Shown here: piece by piece, positions 9,047 through 16,737 of the stretch
Position numbering within the stretch: position 1 is the stretch's first letter
Layout of the letters: every line of letters begins with the position of its first letter
The notes under the pieces: model-generated
What the model was told of the DNA's origin: nothing
The model's input: only the letters and a program-made list of their open reading frames with translations
The model's database searches: none
Source of the DNA: Pseudomonadota bacterium
GTDB taxonomy: Bacteria > Pseudomonadota > Alphaproteobacteria > Caulobacterales > Caulobacteraceae
Length of the DNA: 25,477 bases
Reading direction: 5' to 3'
Assembly (NCBI GenBank): GCA_023433585.1
Contig: JAEZCL010000141.1
Coordinates: 1 to 25,477, forward strand
Program-made: the position numbers and the translations under genes

Positions 9047-9469
9047 ATGGCCCGGCGGGAGATGATCCCGCGCGAGGACCGCCGGGTCTTCACCCTGCCC
9101 CTGACCATCAAGAGCGAGCACATCGATGAGAACGGCCACGTCAACAACGTGGTCTATGTGGGCTGGCTGCAGGAAGCGGGCACGGCCCACTGGAACAGCC
9201 TGTTCGCGCCCGAGGACCGCGCGCGCTGGTCCTGGGTCGCCCTGAGGCACGAGATCGACTATTTCCGCGCCCTGCCGCCGGGCGCGCAGGCCGTGGCGCG
9301 CACCTGGGTGGGCGATCCGCAAGGGCCGCGCTTCAACCGCTATGTGCGCATCGAGGACAGCGAGGGCCGCCTCTGCGCCCAGGGCCTGTCGGAATGGTGC
9401 CTGGTGGAGGCGAAGTCCATGCGTCCGCACCGCGTCCCGCCGGAGATGGTCAGGCCGTTCGAGGCCTGA
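9047..9469 (+). CDS. Hotdog-fold acyl-CoA/acyl-ACP thioesterase
   Basis: A 140-residue hotdog-fold thioesterase of the 4-hydroxybenzoyl-CoA thioesterase/YbgC type, expected to hydrolyse acyl-CoA or acyl-ACP in the cytosol. The signature is HIDENGHVNNVVYVGWLQEA (residues 25-44), containing the catalytic-region Asp27, His31, Asn33-34 and Glu43. A second strand (LRHEIDYFRALPPG) and the Trp-rich C terminus (LSEWCLVEA) complete the fold. It starts 2 nt after the glutaredoxin stop, so it is the last gene of the bolA-AKR-grx-thioesterase run. Nothing in the sequence fixes the acyl chain. It converges on the next gene with a 4-nt gap. Confidence 0.9.
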   Translation: MARREMIPREDRRVFTLPLTIKSEHIDENGHVNNVVYVGWLQEAGTAHWNSLFAPEDRARWSWVALRHEIDYFRALPPGAQAVARTWVGDPQGPRFNRYVRIEDSEGRLCAQGLSEWCLVEAKSMRPHRVPPEMVRPFEA

Positions 9470-9473
9470 GCCG

Positions 9474-9992
9474 TCATTGCGACGGCGACATGTTCGTCCA
9501 CAGGCTGACCGCCATCACATAGCCGGCCAGCCCGACCCCGTCGGGCGAGGTGACGATCACGAAATCGCGGACGCCGTCCCGATAGTGCGCCATGCTTCCG
9601 GCCGGATTGGCCGGTTCCGCCGGAATCGAGACGTAACCGCCCCTGGCCTCGGCCCAGTTGACCACGGACCGGGACAGGACGACGGGATTCCAATCGCCGG
9701 GTTCGACCGAGACATGACAGGAACGGTCGCCCTCTATGTCCCAGAATTCGATCCTGAGAAATTCCTCGTCGGGAACGCCGCCGTCCCAACCATAGGAGCC
9801 GTCCTCCCGGTCCGCAAAGCCCAGGGCCAGGATCTCTGGCGCGAAGCTCTCGAGCGGCCGGCCATCGGCCCAGGCATGGCACCACTGGACCGCCCCGTTC
9901 AGGCGCGGGGCCAGGTCGGCCTGCGCCTGCGCCCAGACCGGTCCTGCCTGCAGACTCACAAAGGCCGCAAGGGCCGCCACCGACATGCGCAT
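9474..9992 (-). CDS. Exported hypothetical protein
   Basis: A 172-residue protein with a cleavable signal peptide (residues 1-22: MRMSVAALAAFVSLQAGPVW then AQ). The mature part is acidic, with several Trp and two Cys (WCHAWADG and RSCHVSV) that could form a disulfide in the periplasm. I do not recognise a family. GAGGGGAGG lies 6-14 nt before the ATG at 9992 and supports the start; an ATG two codons in is a weaker alternative. It stands alone on the minus strand between the thioesterase and the lipoprotein pair, 86 bp downstream of the latter. Confidence 0.75.
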   Translation of the reverse strand: MRMSVAALAAFVSLQAGPVWAQAQADLAPRLNGAVQWCHAWADGRPLESFAPEILALGFADREDGSYGWDGGVPDEEFLRIEFWDIEGDRSCHVSVEPGDWNPVVLSRSVVNWAEARGGYVSIPAEPANPAGSMAHYRDGVRDFVIVTSPDGVGLAGYVMAVSLWTNMSPSQ

Positions 9993-10078
9993 CCAGCGCC
10001 TCCCCTCGTCTCCGAGGCCGGATGTTCGGCGCGAAACGATGGGGAGACAAGCCGCCGTCAGATGTCGTCAGTGCGCCC

Positions 10079-10474
10079 TCAAGGCACGCTCAGCGGGTTG
10101 GCCAGCACCAGGGCGGCCCCGCGCGACAGGCCCAGCTCTTCGTAGCTCCAGGCCAGCTCGACGCCCTCGGCGATCAGGGCGCTGCAATGATCTTCCTGTT
10201 CACGGACCAGGGCGATTTCGCCAGCGGCGCCGTCGCCGTCCACGATCTCGACCCGGAAATGCGCCTTTTCGGTGCAGCCGTTCGAGGTCACGCGGACCAC
10301 GGCGCGATCGCGCTCGAAACGGGCGCCGTGAACGCTTTCCAGCGCCCGCGTCTCCACCTGGACCGAGCCGGCCGAGGCGGTGCGCACCGTGGTCGTCTCG
10401 CCGCTGTCGCTGGCGTAGATGACGCAGCCGCCCAGCATCAGCGGGGCGGCCAGGATGAGCGGCAGACCGCGCAT
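10079..10474 (-). CDS. Putative lipoprotein
   Basis: A 131-residue predicted lipoprotein: signal sequence MRGLPLILAAPLML, then lipobox LGGC with Cys17 as the lipidation site. The mature part has two further Cys (SNGCTEKAH and EDHCSAL) likely to be paired in the periplasm. No family recognised. Its ATG overlaps the stop of the small lipoprotein upstream by 1 nt (TGATG), so the two are translated together. The sequence after the lipid Cys (VIYASDSGETTTVRT) resembles that of the upstream gene (IIIATDKPSTRVITT), which suggests the pair arose by duplication with loss or gain of the C-terminal domain. Confidence 0.72.
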   Translation of the reverse strand: MRGLPLILAAPLMLGGCVIYASDSGETTTVRTASAGSVQVETRALESVHGARFERDRAVVRVTSNGCTEKAHFRVEIVDGDGAAGEIALVREQEDHCSALIAEGVELAWSYEELGLSRGAALVLANPLSVP

Positions 10475-10596
10475 CAGCGGTCTGAACCGTTATCGCTGGT
10501 GGTGATGACGCGCGTGGACGGCTTGTCCGTGGCGATGATGATGCAGCCCGACAGCATGGGCGCGGCGATGGCGGCGATGAGAAGGATGCGAAGCAT
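10474..10596 (-). CDS. 40-residue putative lipoprotein
   Basis: A small predicted lipoprotein: signal MLRILLIAAIAAPM, lipobox LSGC with Cys18, and only 22 residues after the lipid site. A strong ribosome-binding site (AAAGGAGCC) precedes the ATG at 10596, and a 1-nt overlap couples it to the next gene. The frame is open further upstream, but that part crosses an interspersed repeat and has no comparable ribosome-binding site, so I reject it. The mature peptide is too short for a folded domain; it may act as a leader for the downstream lipoprotein or as a small entericidin-like lipoprotein. That last idea is a guess. Confidence 0.65.
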   Translation of the reverse strand: MLRILLIAAIAAPMLSGCIIIATDKPSTRVITTSDNGSDR

Positions 10597-10724
10597 GGAG
10601 AGGCTCCTTTGGATGACTTGATGGGGCGATACTGCCAAGGCGCGCGCATCAAGGCACGTGAACAATCGGAAAGGGAACGGCGCGACCTTCTCCCATTGGA
10701 GACCTTTGCGTAATTCCTGTCTCC

Positions 10725-10760
10725 GCTCATCCCCGCGAACGCGGGGACCCAGTGCTTTGG
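10725..10760. repeat. Interspersed palindromic repeat (CCCCGCG type)
   Basis: The core TCCCCGCG-AA-CGCGGGGA (10730-10747) is a perfect 8-bp-arm palindrome set in GCTCATCC...GACCCAGTGCTTTGGG. This wording is common in intergenic repeats of high-GC proteobacteria, so I call it a REP-like element. Copy number in this genome cannot be seen from one window. Confidence 0.55.
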
Positions 10761-10823
10761 GTGTTGCAGCGGGTGAGATGAGGGCGTTCTCCGGCAAGGT
10801 GCTCGCACCGTAACCCCTCACCC

Positions 10824-10861
10824 TCCACGCCAGTACGGATGCTTGAGCATCCGTGCGTGGA
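10824..10861. repeat. Hairpin repeat element downstream of scpB
   Basis: Arms ACGGATGCT (10835-10843) and AGCATCCGT (10846-10854) with a 2-nt loop are extended by TCCACGC (10824-10830) and GCGTGGA (10855-10861), leaving a one-sided CAGT bulge. Pyrimidine-rich flanks (CCCCTCACCC and CCCTCTCCC) on both sides are typical of Caulobacter/Brevundimonas intergenic repeats as I recall them. It lies 25 nt after the scpB stop and could end or stabilise that transcript, though no U-tract follows. Confidence 0.55.
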
Positions 10862-10886
10862 GCCGTCCCTCTCCCGATGTGAGAGG

Positions 10887-11537
10887 CTATTCCTTACCAT
10901 CCCCCTCGACGAAGTCCTGCACGAACTCCGGCGCATCCCCGTCCTCGATGGGGTCCTCGTCCTCGGCGGCGCGCGAGGGATCTGGCACCTCGAAGCCCGG
11001 CGGCAGGGACAGGTCCAGCAGGCCCGCCGCCTTCATCTCCTGCACACCCGGCAGGTCATAGAGGCTGGCCAGGCCGAAATGCTCCATGAAGCGGTCGGCG
11101 GTGGCGTAGGTGACCGGACGCCCGGGCGTGCGTCGCCGTCCCTTCAGCCGCACGAAACCCATTTCCAGCAGCAGGTCCAGGGTGCCCCGGGACAGGCTGA
11201 CGCCGCGCACGCTCTCGATCTCGGCGCGGGTGACGGGCTGGTGATAGGCGATGATGGCCAGGGTCTCCAGCGCCGCCCTGGACAGTCGGCGCGGCTCCTC
11301 GCGCTCTTCGGTCATCAGGAACGACAGGTCCGGCGCCGTGCGGAAACGCCAGCGTCCGGCCACGCATTCCAACTCCACGCCCCGGCCCCTGTAACGCTCG
11401 ATCAGGGCCGTGATCGCCCCGCCCACGTCCGCGCCCTCGGGCAGGCGCCGCGCGATCTCCTCCACCGACAGGGGCGCGGCGGCCGCGAACAGCAGGGCCT
11501 CGATGCGGCGCTCCAGCTCGTCCGCTCCGGCCGTCAC
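10887..11537 (-). CDS. scpB: Segregation and condensation protein B
   Basis: ScpB (216 residues) is the paired winged-helix kite subunit that binds ScpA and regulates the SMC condensin during chromosome segregation. The N-terminal part (MTAGADELERRIEALLFAAA then PLSVEEIARRL) and the second winged helix (ALETLAIIAYHQPVTRAEIE and SRGTLDLLLEMGFVR) match the family. The last 40 residues are acidic. The GTG start at 11537 overlaps the scpA stop by 4 nt (GTGA), so the two are translated in a coupled way. It is the last gene of the SPOR-nagZ-scpA-scpB run; a hairpin repeat follows the stop. Confidence 0.95.
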   Translation of the reverse strand: MTAGADELERRIEALLFAAAAPLSVEEIARRLPEGADVGGAITALIERYRGRGVELECVAGRWRFRTAPDLSFLMTEEREEPRRLSRAALETLAIIAYHQPVTRAEIESVRGVSLSRGTLDLLLEMGFVRLKGRRRTPGRPVTYATADRFMEHFGLASLYDLPGVQEMKAAGLLDLSLPPGFEVPDPSRAAEDEDPIEDGDAPEFVQDFVEGDGKE

Positions 11538-12358
11538 GGCGTCAGCTCCAGCGGCTGGCCGATCTCGCGGCGGCGCAGGTAAAGCGCGTCAAAGGCCTTG
11601 GCCTGCCTCACGTCCATGGCCCCTTCCTTCACCAGCTCCAGGCCGGCTGAAAAGGTCGAGGCCACATAGGACGCCTGGCTGGGGCCTTCACGGTGCTGTT
11701 CGGCCTTCGGCGCGACCTTTTCCAGCGGCGTCCAGTCCGACAGGCGCGGCATGGCCTCGCGCAGCCAGTCGCGGGCCTCCTCCAGGGCGAAGGCCTCGAC
11801 CCGGGCGGTGGGCGTGTAGCGGCGCTGCTCCTCGCGCCGGCGCTGGGTCACATAGGCCACCATCAGGTCATACAGGCTGACGTCGATGCGGTCCGACGGC
11901 ACGATCAGGGTGGCTTCGGGATCGCCGCGCGTGAAGACGTCGCGCTTCAGCTGCGGCCGGGCGGTGATGGCCTCCACCGCCGTGCGCATGGCCTCCAGCT
12001 TCTTGAGGCGGAAGGCCAGGGCGGCGGCCATCAGTTCGGCGGGGGGCTCGTCCTTGGCCTTCTGCTCGTCACGGGGCAGCAGCAGGCGCGATTTCAGATA
12101 GGCCAGCCACGAAGCCATCACCAGATAGTCCGCCGCCAGCGAGAAATTGCGGCTGCGCGCCTCATGCACGAAGGCCAGGTACTGCTCGGCCAGCCGGGTG
12201 ATCGACAGCTTCAGCAGATCCACCTTCTGCGTCCGCGCCAGGGCCAGCAGCACGTGCAGCGGCCCTTCATAGCCGTCGATATCCACCACGAACGCCTGGT
12301 CGTCCGGCGCCGCATCGACGGCCTCGAACCCCAGATCCGTCTGGAATTCCTCGCTCAT
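11534..12358 (-). CDS. scpA: Segregation and condensation protein A
   Basis: ScpA (274 residues) is the kleisin of the SMC-ScpAB condensin; it bridges the SMC heads and carries ScpB. The N-terminal kleisin motif is FVVDIDGYEGPLHVLLALAR (about 23-42), followed by LLKLSITRLAEQYLAFV. The middle has DYLVMASWLAYLKSRLLLP. The C-terminal winged helix ends in TFSAGLELVKEGAMDVRQ. Its ATG overlaps the nagZ stop by 4 nt, and its own stop overlaps scpB by 4 nt. The coupling should keep ScpA and ScpB levels matched. No SMC gene is in the window. Confidence 0.96.
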   Translation of the reverse strand: MSEEFQTDLGFEAVDAAPDDQAFVVDIDGYEGPLHVLLALARTQKVDLLKLSITRLAEQYLAFVHEARSRNFSLAADYLVMASWLAYLKSRLLLPRDEQKAKDEPPAELMAAALAFRLKKLEAMRTAVEAITARPQLKRDVFTRGDPEATLIVPSDRIDVSLYDLMVAYVTQRRREEQRRYTPTARVEAFALEEARDWLREAMPRLSDWTPLEKVAPKAEQHREGPSQASYVASTFSAGLELVKEGAMDVRQAKAFDALYLRRREIGQPLELTP

Positions 12359-13413
12359 GCCTCACCCGCCGCAGGGCCGGCCGCCGCCGTCATCCGGCCC
12401 GCCATGAGGGCCTCGAACCGGGCGCGGGCGTACGCTTCGTCCAGGGGCTCGGGAACGGCGGGCGCGCGGGCCAGAGCCGCCTCGGCGCGCTTCGCCGCCG
12501 CGCTCCTGAGACGTCCCGTCCCCTCGGCCACGGACCGCATCTCGTTCAGATTGCCGTTGCAGTGCAGGATCACGTCGCAACCCGCCTTCAGCGACGCCTC
12601 GGCCCGTTCGCGCAGGGAGCCGTTCAGGGCGTTCATCGACAGGTCGTCCGTCATGACCAGCCCTGTAAAGCCCAGCCCGCCCTTGGCCACGTCTTCACGC
12701 ATCAGCCGCAGGGCCTTTCGGGAGGTGGTCGCGGGCCGTTTCCGGTCGATGGCGTCGAACACCACATGGGCGGTCATGGCCATGGGCATGTCGGACAGGG
12801 CGCGGAACGGCGCGAAATCCCAGCTGTCCAGCGTCTTCATGGGATCAGACACCACCGGCAGGGCGTGATGGCTGTCGGCCGTCGCGCGCCCGTGGCCGGG
12901 CATGTGCTTGATGACCGGCAGAATTCCCCCCGCCAGCAGCCCCTCGGCCACGGCGCGGCCCAGCTGGGCGACCGTCGCGGGGTCATGGGCGTAGGCCCGG
13001 TCGCCGATGATGTCGTGGGCGCCGGGGACGGGCGTGTCCAGCACCGGCAGGCAGTTCACCGTGATCCCCACGGCGGCCAGATCATGGGCGATCAGCCGCG
13101 CGCCCAGCCGCGCCAGCTCGCGCGCACCCAGCGGATCGGTGGCGGCCTTCACATAGGCGGCGCCTGGCGGATAGGCGGGCCAGTGGGGCGGGCGCAGGCG
13201 CTGGACCCGCCCGCCCTCCTGGTCGATCAGGATCGGCGCGTCGGCCCGCCCCACCGTCTCGCGCAAGGCCGCCGTCAGGGCGCGCAGCTGATCGGGGCTC
13301 TCCACATTGCGGCGGAACAGGATGAAGCCCCAGGGCCGGACGTCGCGGAAGAAGCGGCGCTCCTCCTCAGTCAGAACCGGGCCTTCGCAGCCATAGATCG
13401 CCGCCGAGCTCAC
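12355..13413 (-). CDS. nagZ: Beta-N-acetylhexosaminidase NagZ (GH3)
   Basis: A glycoside hydrolase family 3 cytosolic enzyme of about 352 residues that removes N-acetylglucosamine from anhydro-muropeptides during peptidoglycan recycling. Motifs: YGCEGPVLTEEERRFFRD, WGFILFRRNV, LIDQEGGRVQRL, KHMPGHGRATADSHHALPVV (the His-Asp loop of the NagZ group) and MTDDLSMNAL with the catalytic nucleophile Asp. The frame extends to a TTG at 13431, but I place the start at GTG 13413, because VSSAAIYGCEGP aligns with the usual short N terminus; this GTG lies 2 nt after the SPOR gene stop. It overlaps scpA by 4 nt. In this order cell-wall recycling and chromosome segregation genes share a transcript. Confidence 0.94.
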   Translation of the reverse strand: MSSAAIYGCEGPVLTEEERRFFRDVRPWGFILFRRNVESPDQLRALTAALRETVGRADAPILIDQEGGRVQRLRPPHWPAYPPGAAYVKAATDPLGARELARLGARLIAHDLAAVGITVNCLPVLDTPVPGAHDIIGDRAYAHDPATVAQLGRAVAEGLLAGGILPVIKHMPGHGRATADSHHALPVVSDPMKTLDSWDFAPFRALSDMPMAMTAHVVFDAIDRKRPATTSRKALRLMREDVAKGGLGFTGLVMTDDLSMNALNGSLRERAEASLKAGCDVILHCNGNLNEMRSVAEGTGRLRSAAAKRAEAALARAPAVPEPLDEAYARARFEALMAGRMTAAAGPAAGEA

Positions 13414-13415
13414 CC

Positions 13416-14171
13416 TTAACGCACCAGGCAATCGCGCCCAGCGTTGCGCAGGGCGGCGCAGAACCCCACGGCCTGCTCGCGCGAGAAGCCGTTGAAAGTG
13501 GTGCGGTACAGGGTCTGGCCCGACGAGGAGGTCACCTGCTGCACGCTCTTGGTGCGGCCACGCGCGAACTCGGGGAAGGCGGCGGCCACGGCGGCGTATT
13601 CCCGGTCGGCGATCTCGCGTGACGAGAAGGCCCCGATCTGCACTGCGGAAGATCCCGTGGCGGGCGTCGTCCTGGGCGCGGGCGCGGTTTCGGCCTGCGG
13701 CGGCGAGGCTGCATCGGCAGGGGCTGGATTCGGCGTGGCCGCGGTCCGGGCAGGCGGCAGGGGTTGAGGCTCGGGCTGGGGGGCCGGTTCGCGCGGTTCG
13801 GGTCGGGGCTGGACCGTCTCGGGCGGCGCCGCGAAGGTCGGCGTCCCGGCCTCGGGAGCGGGCTCATAGGCGCTGATGTCCGCTTCGGGATTCACCGGCT
13901 GGGCCTCGACCGGCGCGGGCCCGGTCAGGTCGCCGACGGACTCGCCCACCACCGGCGGCGCATCGCCCGGCGAGCGGATGCCGCCGATGCCGTAGATCAG
14001 GCCGATGGCCGCCAAGAGGACCAGCAGAACCACCACGCTGACGATCAGCAGCCGGGGCGCGGGCCGGCCGGTTTCCCGGCGCGCATCAAAGCGGAACGGC
14101 AGGTCGTCGTCGTCCGGCGGCGTATAGGCCCCGCGCTCGGGATCATTGCGGTTGTTGTCGTCATAGGACAT
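13416..14171 (-). CDS. SPOR-domain membrane protein
   Basis: A 251-residue bitopic protein. A charged cytoplasmic N terminus (about 38 residues, with PPDDDDLPFRF) is followed by one membrane helix (about 39-63, LLIVSVVVLLVLLAAIGLIY). Then comes a Pro/Ala/Glu-rich periplasmic linker of roughly 110 residues. A C-terminal SPOR domain starts at SSAVQIGAFSSREIADREY and ends at the last residue. SPOR domains bind denuded glycan strands at the division septum, so it probably localises to the septum. GGAAG precedes the ATG at 14171. It is first in the run with nagZ, scpA and scpB. Its exact partner in division is unknown. Confidence 0.93.
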   Translation of the reverse strand: MSYDDNNRNDPERGAYTPPDDDDLPFRFDARRETGRPAPRLLIVSVVVLLVLLAAIGLIYGIGGIRSPGDAPPVVGESVGDLTGPAPVEAQPVNPEADISAYEPAPEAGTPTFAAPPETVQPRPEPREPAPQPEPQPLPPARTAATPNPAPADAASPPQAETAPAPRTTPATGSSAVQIGAFSSREIADREYAAVAAAFPEFARGRTKSVQQVTSSSGQTLYRTTFNGFSREQAVGFCAALRNAGRDCLVR

Positions 14172-14193
14172 GGCGCGCTTCCAAGTCTGGCCG

Positions 14194-14208
14194 CCCGCGA
14201 ATCGCGGG
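14194..14208. repeat. Short hairpin between dgt and the SPOR gene
   Basis: CCCGCG-AAT-CGCGGG forms a 6-bp stem with a 3-nt loop in the 84-bp gap downstream of dgt. No U-tract follows on the minus strand. It may lie in the 5' leader of the SPOR-nagZ-scpAB transcript, 23 nt before the SPOR ATG. Confidence 0.4.
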
Positions 14209-14255
14209 ATCGAGCCCCTATCTTACGCCCCGCTGCGCCCCGGCTCTAAATCGAA

Positions 14256-15431
14256 TCACAGATCCAGGTGCGGGTCGAGGATGAACAGCTTGCGATGCTC
14301 TTCGATGGCGTAGCGGTCGGTCATCCCGGCGATGTAGTCGCAGACCGCCCGGGCGCGGCGGTCCCGGTCATCCGTCAGCGCCTTGGCCTGCCATTCCGGC
14401 GGCAGGACGTCCGGTTCGCGCATGAACAGGGCGAACATCTCCGACAGGATGCGCCGGGCCTGGCTGCGGCTGCGGTTGACGCGGTAGTGGCGGTACATGC
14501 GCTGGAACAGGAAGGCGCGCAGGCGGCCCAGGTCCTCCATCATGGGCGCGGAGAATTGCACCAGGGTGCGTTTCGCCGCGCGCACGTCCTCCACCGTTTC
14601 GATCCCGTCCTCGGCGATGCGGCGGCCGGTCTCGGCCAGGACGTCGTCGATCATCGTCCCGATCATGCGGCGCACGGCCTCCAGCCGGACCATGCGGTCA
14701 TCCAAGTCCGGCCAGTCGCGGCGGGTCTGAAACAGAATGGGCCCGATGAGCGGCACCTCGCTGAGGTCGTCCAGGTCGAACAGCCCCGCCTGCACCCCGT
14801 CGTCCACGTCGTGGTTGTTGTAGGCGATATCGTCGGCGATGGCGGCGGCCTGGGCCTCCAGCGAGGCGAAGCTGTCCAGCCGCAGGTCCCAGTCGGCGGC
14901 GTAATCGGCGATGGCGCGCCAGGACGGCCTATCCAGTTGATCCGTCACCGGGCCGTTGTGCTTGACCACGCCCTCGACCGTCTCCCAGGTCAGGTTCAGG
15001 CCGTCGAAGGCGGGATAGCGCTCCTCCAGCTTCGTCACCACGCGGAAGGTCTGGACGTTGTGATCGAACCCGCCGTGATCCGTCATGCACAGTTCCAGCT
15101 CGTCCTCGCCCGCGTGGCCGAACGGCGGGTGGCCCAGGTCGTGGGCCAGGGCCACGGTCTCGGCCAGGTCCTGGTCGAGCCGAAGCGCATGGGCGATGGA
15201 GCGGGCGATCTGGGCCACCTCCAGGCTGTGGGTCAGGCGGGTGCGGTAGTGGTCGCCCTCATGCGCCACGAACACCTGGCTCTTTTCCTTCAGGCGGCGG
15301 AAGGCGGTGCAGTGGATGATCCGGTCCCGGTCGCGCGCGAAGGCGTTGCGGGTTCGGCTGGCGGTTTCGGGAAACAGCCGGCCGCGCGACAGGTCTGGGT
15401 TCTCGGCGTAGGGGGCGCGTTCGGCGGACAT
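14256..15431 (-). CDS. dgt: Deoxyguanosinetriphosphate triphosphohydrolase-like protein
   Basis: A 391-residue HD-domain protein of the dGTPase type that splits dNTPs to the nucleoside and triphosphate, trimming nucleotide pools. The N terminus (RGRLFPETASRTRNAFARDR and FRRLKEKSQVF) is typical of the type-2 alphaproteobacterial group. The metal site is His68 (RLTHSLEV), His97-Asp98 (AHDLGHPPFGHAG) and a later Asp in IADDIAYNNHDVDDG. I use the ATG at 15431; an in-frame GTG at 15437 is equally near and neither has a strong ribosome-binding site. It is divergent from erpA, with only 71 bp between the starts. Confidence 0.93.
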   Translation of the reverse strand: MSAERAPYAENPDLSRGRLFPETASRTRNAFARDRDRIIHCTAFRRLKEKSQVFVAHEGDHYRTRLTHSLEVAQIARSIAHALRLDQDLAETVALAHDLGHPPFGHAGEDELELCMTDHGGFDHNVQTFRVVTKLEERYPAFDGLNLTWETVEGVVKHNGPVTDQLDRPSWRAIADYAADWDLRLDSFASLEAQAAAIADDIAYNNHDVDDGVQAGLFDLDDLSEVPLIGPILFQTRRDWPDLDDRMVRLEAVRRMIGTMIDDVLAETGRRIAEDGIETVEDVRAAKRTLVQFSAPMMEDLGRLRAFLFQRMYRHYRVNRSRSQARRILSEMFALFMREPDVLPPEWQAKALTDDRDRRARAVCDYIAGMTDRYAIEEHRKLFILDPHLDL

Positions 15432-15502
15432 GCTCACGGACGGGCGTCTTTGTCTGGTCGCGGGCCGTTGCGAACGCCCGCACGCGCCTCATATAGAGGG
15501 AT

Positions 15503-15886
15503 GTGAGCACCGTCCAATCCACAGCCCCCGGCCTTTCCCTCAGCATCGCCCAGCGCGCGCCCGAGGGCATCGTCCTTTCCGAAAGCGGCGCCCGGCGCCT
15601 GGCCGAACTGTCGGCGGATGAAGGCCGCGCCGTCATGCTGCGCGTGGCGGTGGACGGCGGCGGCTGTTCCGGCTTCCAGTATCGGTTCGAACTGATCGAA
15701 GCCGCCGAGGACGACGACCTGAAGATCGAGCGGGACGGCCAGGCGGCGGTGATCGACCCGGTGTCGGTCCCGTTCCTGAAGGGCTCGGAGATCGCCTTCG
15801 TGGACGAACTGGCGGGCGCCCAGTTCGTGATCCGCAACCCCAACGCGGCTTCGTCCTGCGGCTGCGGCGTCAGCTTCTCGATCTGA
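15503..15886 (+). CDS. erpA: A-type iron-sulfur carrier (ErpA/IscA family)
   Basis: A 127-residue A-type carrier that accepts Fe-S clusters from the scaffold and delivers them to apoproteins. The three ligand cysteines are present: Cys55 in DGGGCSGFQY and Cys119 and Cys121 in SSCGCGVSF at the C terminus. The first 22 residues are an extension beyond the usual about 107-residue core, which begins at IVLSESGARRLAEL. The start is GTG at 15503, preceded by GAGGG; an out-of-frame ATG overlaps it. It is divergent from dgt. Together with bolA and the CGFS glutaredoxin it makes three Fe-S trafficking genes in this window, though not in one operon. Confidence 0.93.
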   Translation: MSTVQSTAPGLSLSIAQRAPEGIVLSESGARRLAELSADEGRAVMLRVAVDGGGCSGFQYRFELIEAAEDDDLKIERDGQAAVIDPVSVPFLKGSEIAFVDELAGAQFVIRNPNAASSCGCGVSFSI

Positions 15887-15892
15887 CCGGGC

Positions 15893-16651
15893 TCAGTCCC
15901 GCACCAGCCCGCCGTCGACCACCAGATTCTGTCCGGTCACGGCCCGGCTCCAGGGCGAGGCGAAGAACAGCGCCGCGTCGGCAAACTCCTCGGGCGTGGT
16001 GACGGACCGCAGCGGCGTCATCTGCGCGATCATGTCGAACACCGCATCAGGCGTCGTGGCGCTGGCGTCGGTGGTGCGCAACAACCCGCCCGACACCATG
16101 TTGACGGTGATGCCCGATGGGCCCAGGTCCGCCGAGGCCGTGCGCGTCAGCGACAACAGGGCCGCCTTCGCGGCCGTATAGTCATGATAGGGCACCACCG
16201 GGTTCTGGAACAGATTGGTGCCGATGTTGATGATGCGCCCAAACCGCGCCTGGGTCATGCCGGGCGTCACGGCCTGGATCACATTCAGCGCCCCGCGCAC
16301 CACGGTCGAAAACTGACGCTCCATCTCCGACCAGGCGATATCGCCGAGCAGCGAACGCGCGTCGCCGTTGAAGCTGTAATCCAGGGCATTGTTCACCACC
16401 GTGGTGATCGGCCCGTCGAACGCAGCCTGGACCTTCTCGACCATGGCCGCGACTGCCGCCTTGTCGGTCACGTCCGCCTGGATCGCCACCGCCCGGGGGC
16501 CGATCTCCTCGACGAGGGCGGCGGCTCGCGCCTCGCTGGCGCGCCAGTTGATGACCACGCGCGCCCCTTCGCGCGCGAAGGTGCGGACGGCGGCGGCCCC
16601 CACGCCCCGCGCTCCGCCCGTAACAAGAACGACCTGATCGCTGATGTTCAT
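15893..16651 (-). CDS. SDR-family oxidoreductase
   Basis: A 252-residue short-chain dehydrogenase/reductase of the FabG-like classical type. Residues 10-17 (TGGARGVG) form the dinucleotide-binding turn, VNNALDY the NNAG-like motif, and YTAAK the catalytic Tyr-xxx-Lys. The C-terminal VTGQNLVVDGGL is standard. The catalytic Ser position, 13 residues before the Tyr, is Thr (in IGTNLFQN), a conservative change. The ATG at 16651 has GAGGAA upstream; the open frame to 16708 is rejected. Arg in the turn favours NADP(H). Substrate unknown; an acyl-ACP reductase role is possible but unproven. It ends 6 nt from the convergent erpA. Confidence 0.9.
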   Translation of the reverse strand: MNISDQVVLVTGGARGVGAAAVRTFAREGARVVINWRASEARAAALVEEIGPRAVAIQADVTDKAAVAAMVEKVQAAFDGPITTVVNNALDYSFNGDARSLLGDIAWSEMERQFSTVVRGALNVIQAVTPGMTQARFGRIINIGTNLFQNPVVPYHDYTAAKAALLSLTRTASADLGPSGITVNMVSGGLLRTTDASATTPDAVFDMIAQMTPLRSVTTPEEFADAALFFASPWSRAVTGQNLVVDGGLVRD

Positions 16652-16737
16652 GAAATTCCTCGCAAAGCTCTCTCCGCCATAGCCTGACGCACCCGGCCTG
16701 GCCACCATGACCGGGCCATCCGGCGGCGCCCTTGCAT

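Larger units (their letters stand above)
10597..10886. other. Gene-free stretch with two palindromic repeats
   Basis: These 290 bp between scpB and the lipoprotein pair contain no convincing gene. They hold the promoter and ribosome-binding site of the small lipoprotein (minus strand), a short CCCCGCG palindrome and a longer hairpin element, each listed separately. There is also a pair of GGAGAC/GTCTCC arms at 10698-10703 and 10719-10724. Confidence 0.6.

Noticed and set aside
10725..10861. CRISPR array
   Set aside because: The palindromic elements differ from each other and there is no regular repeat-spacer spacing and no cas gene.
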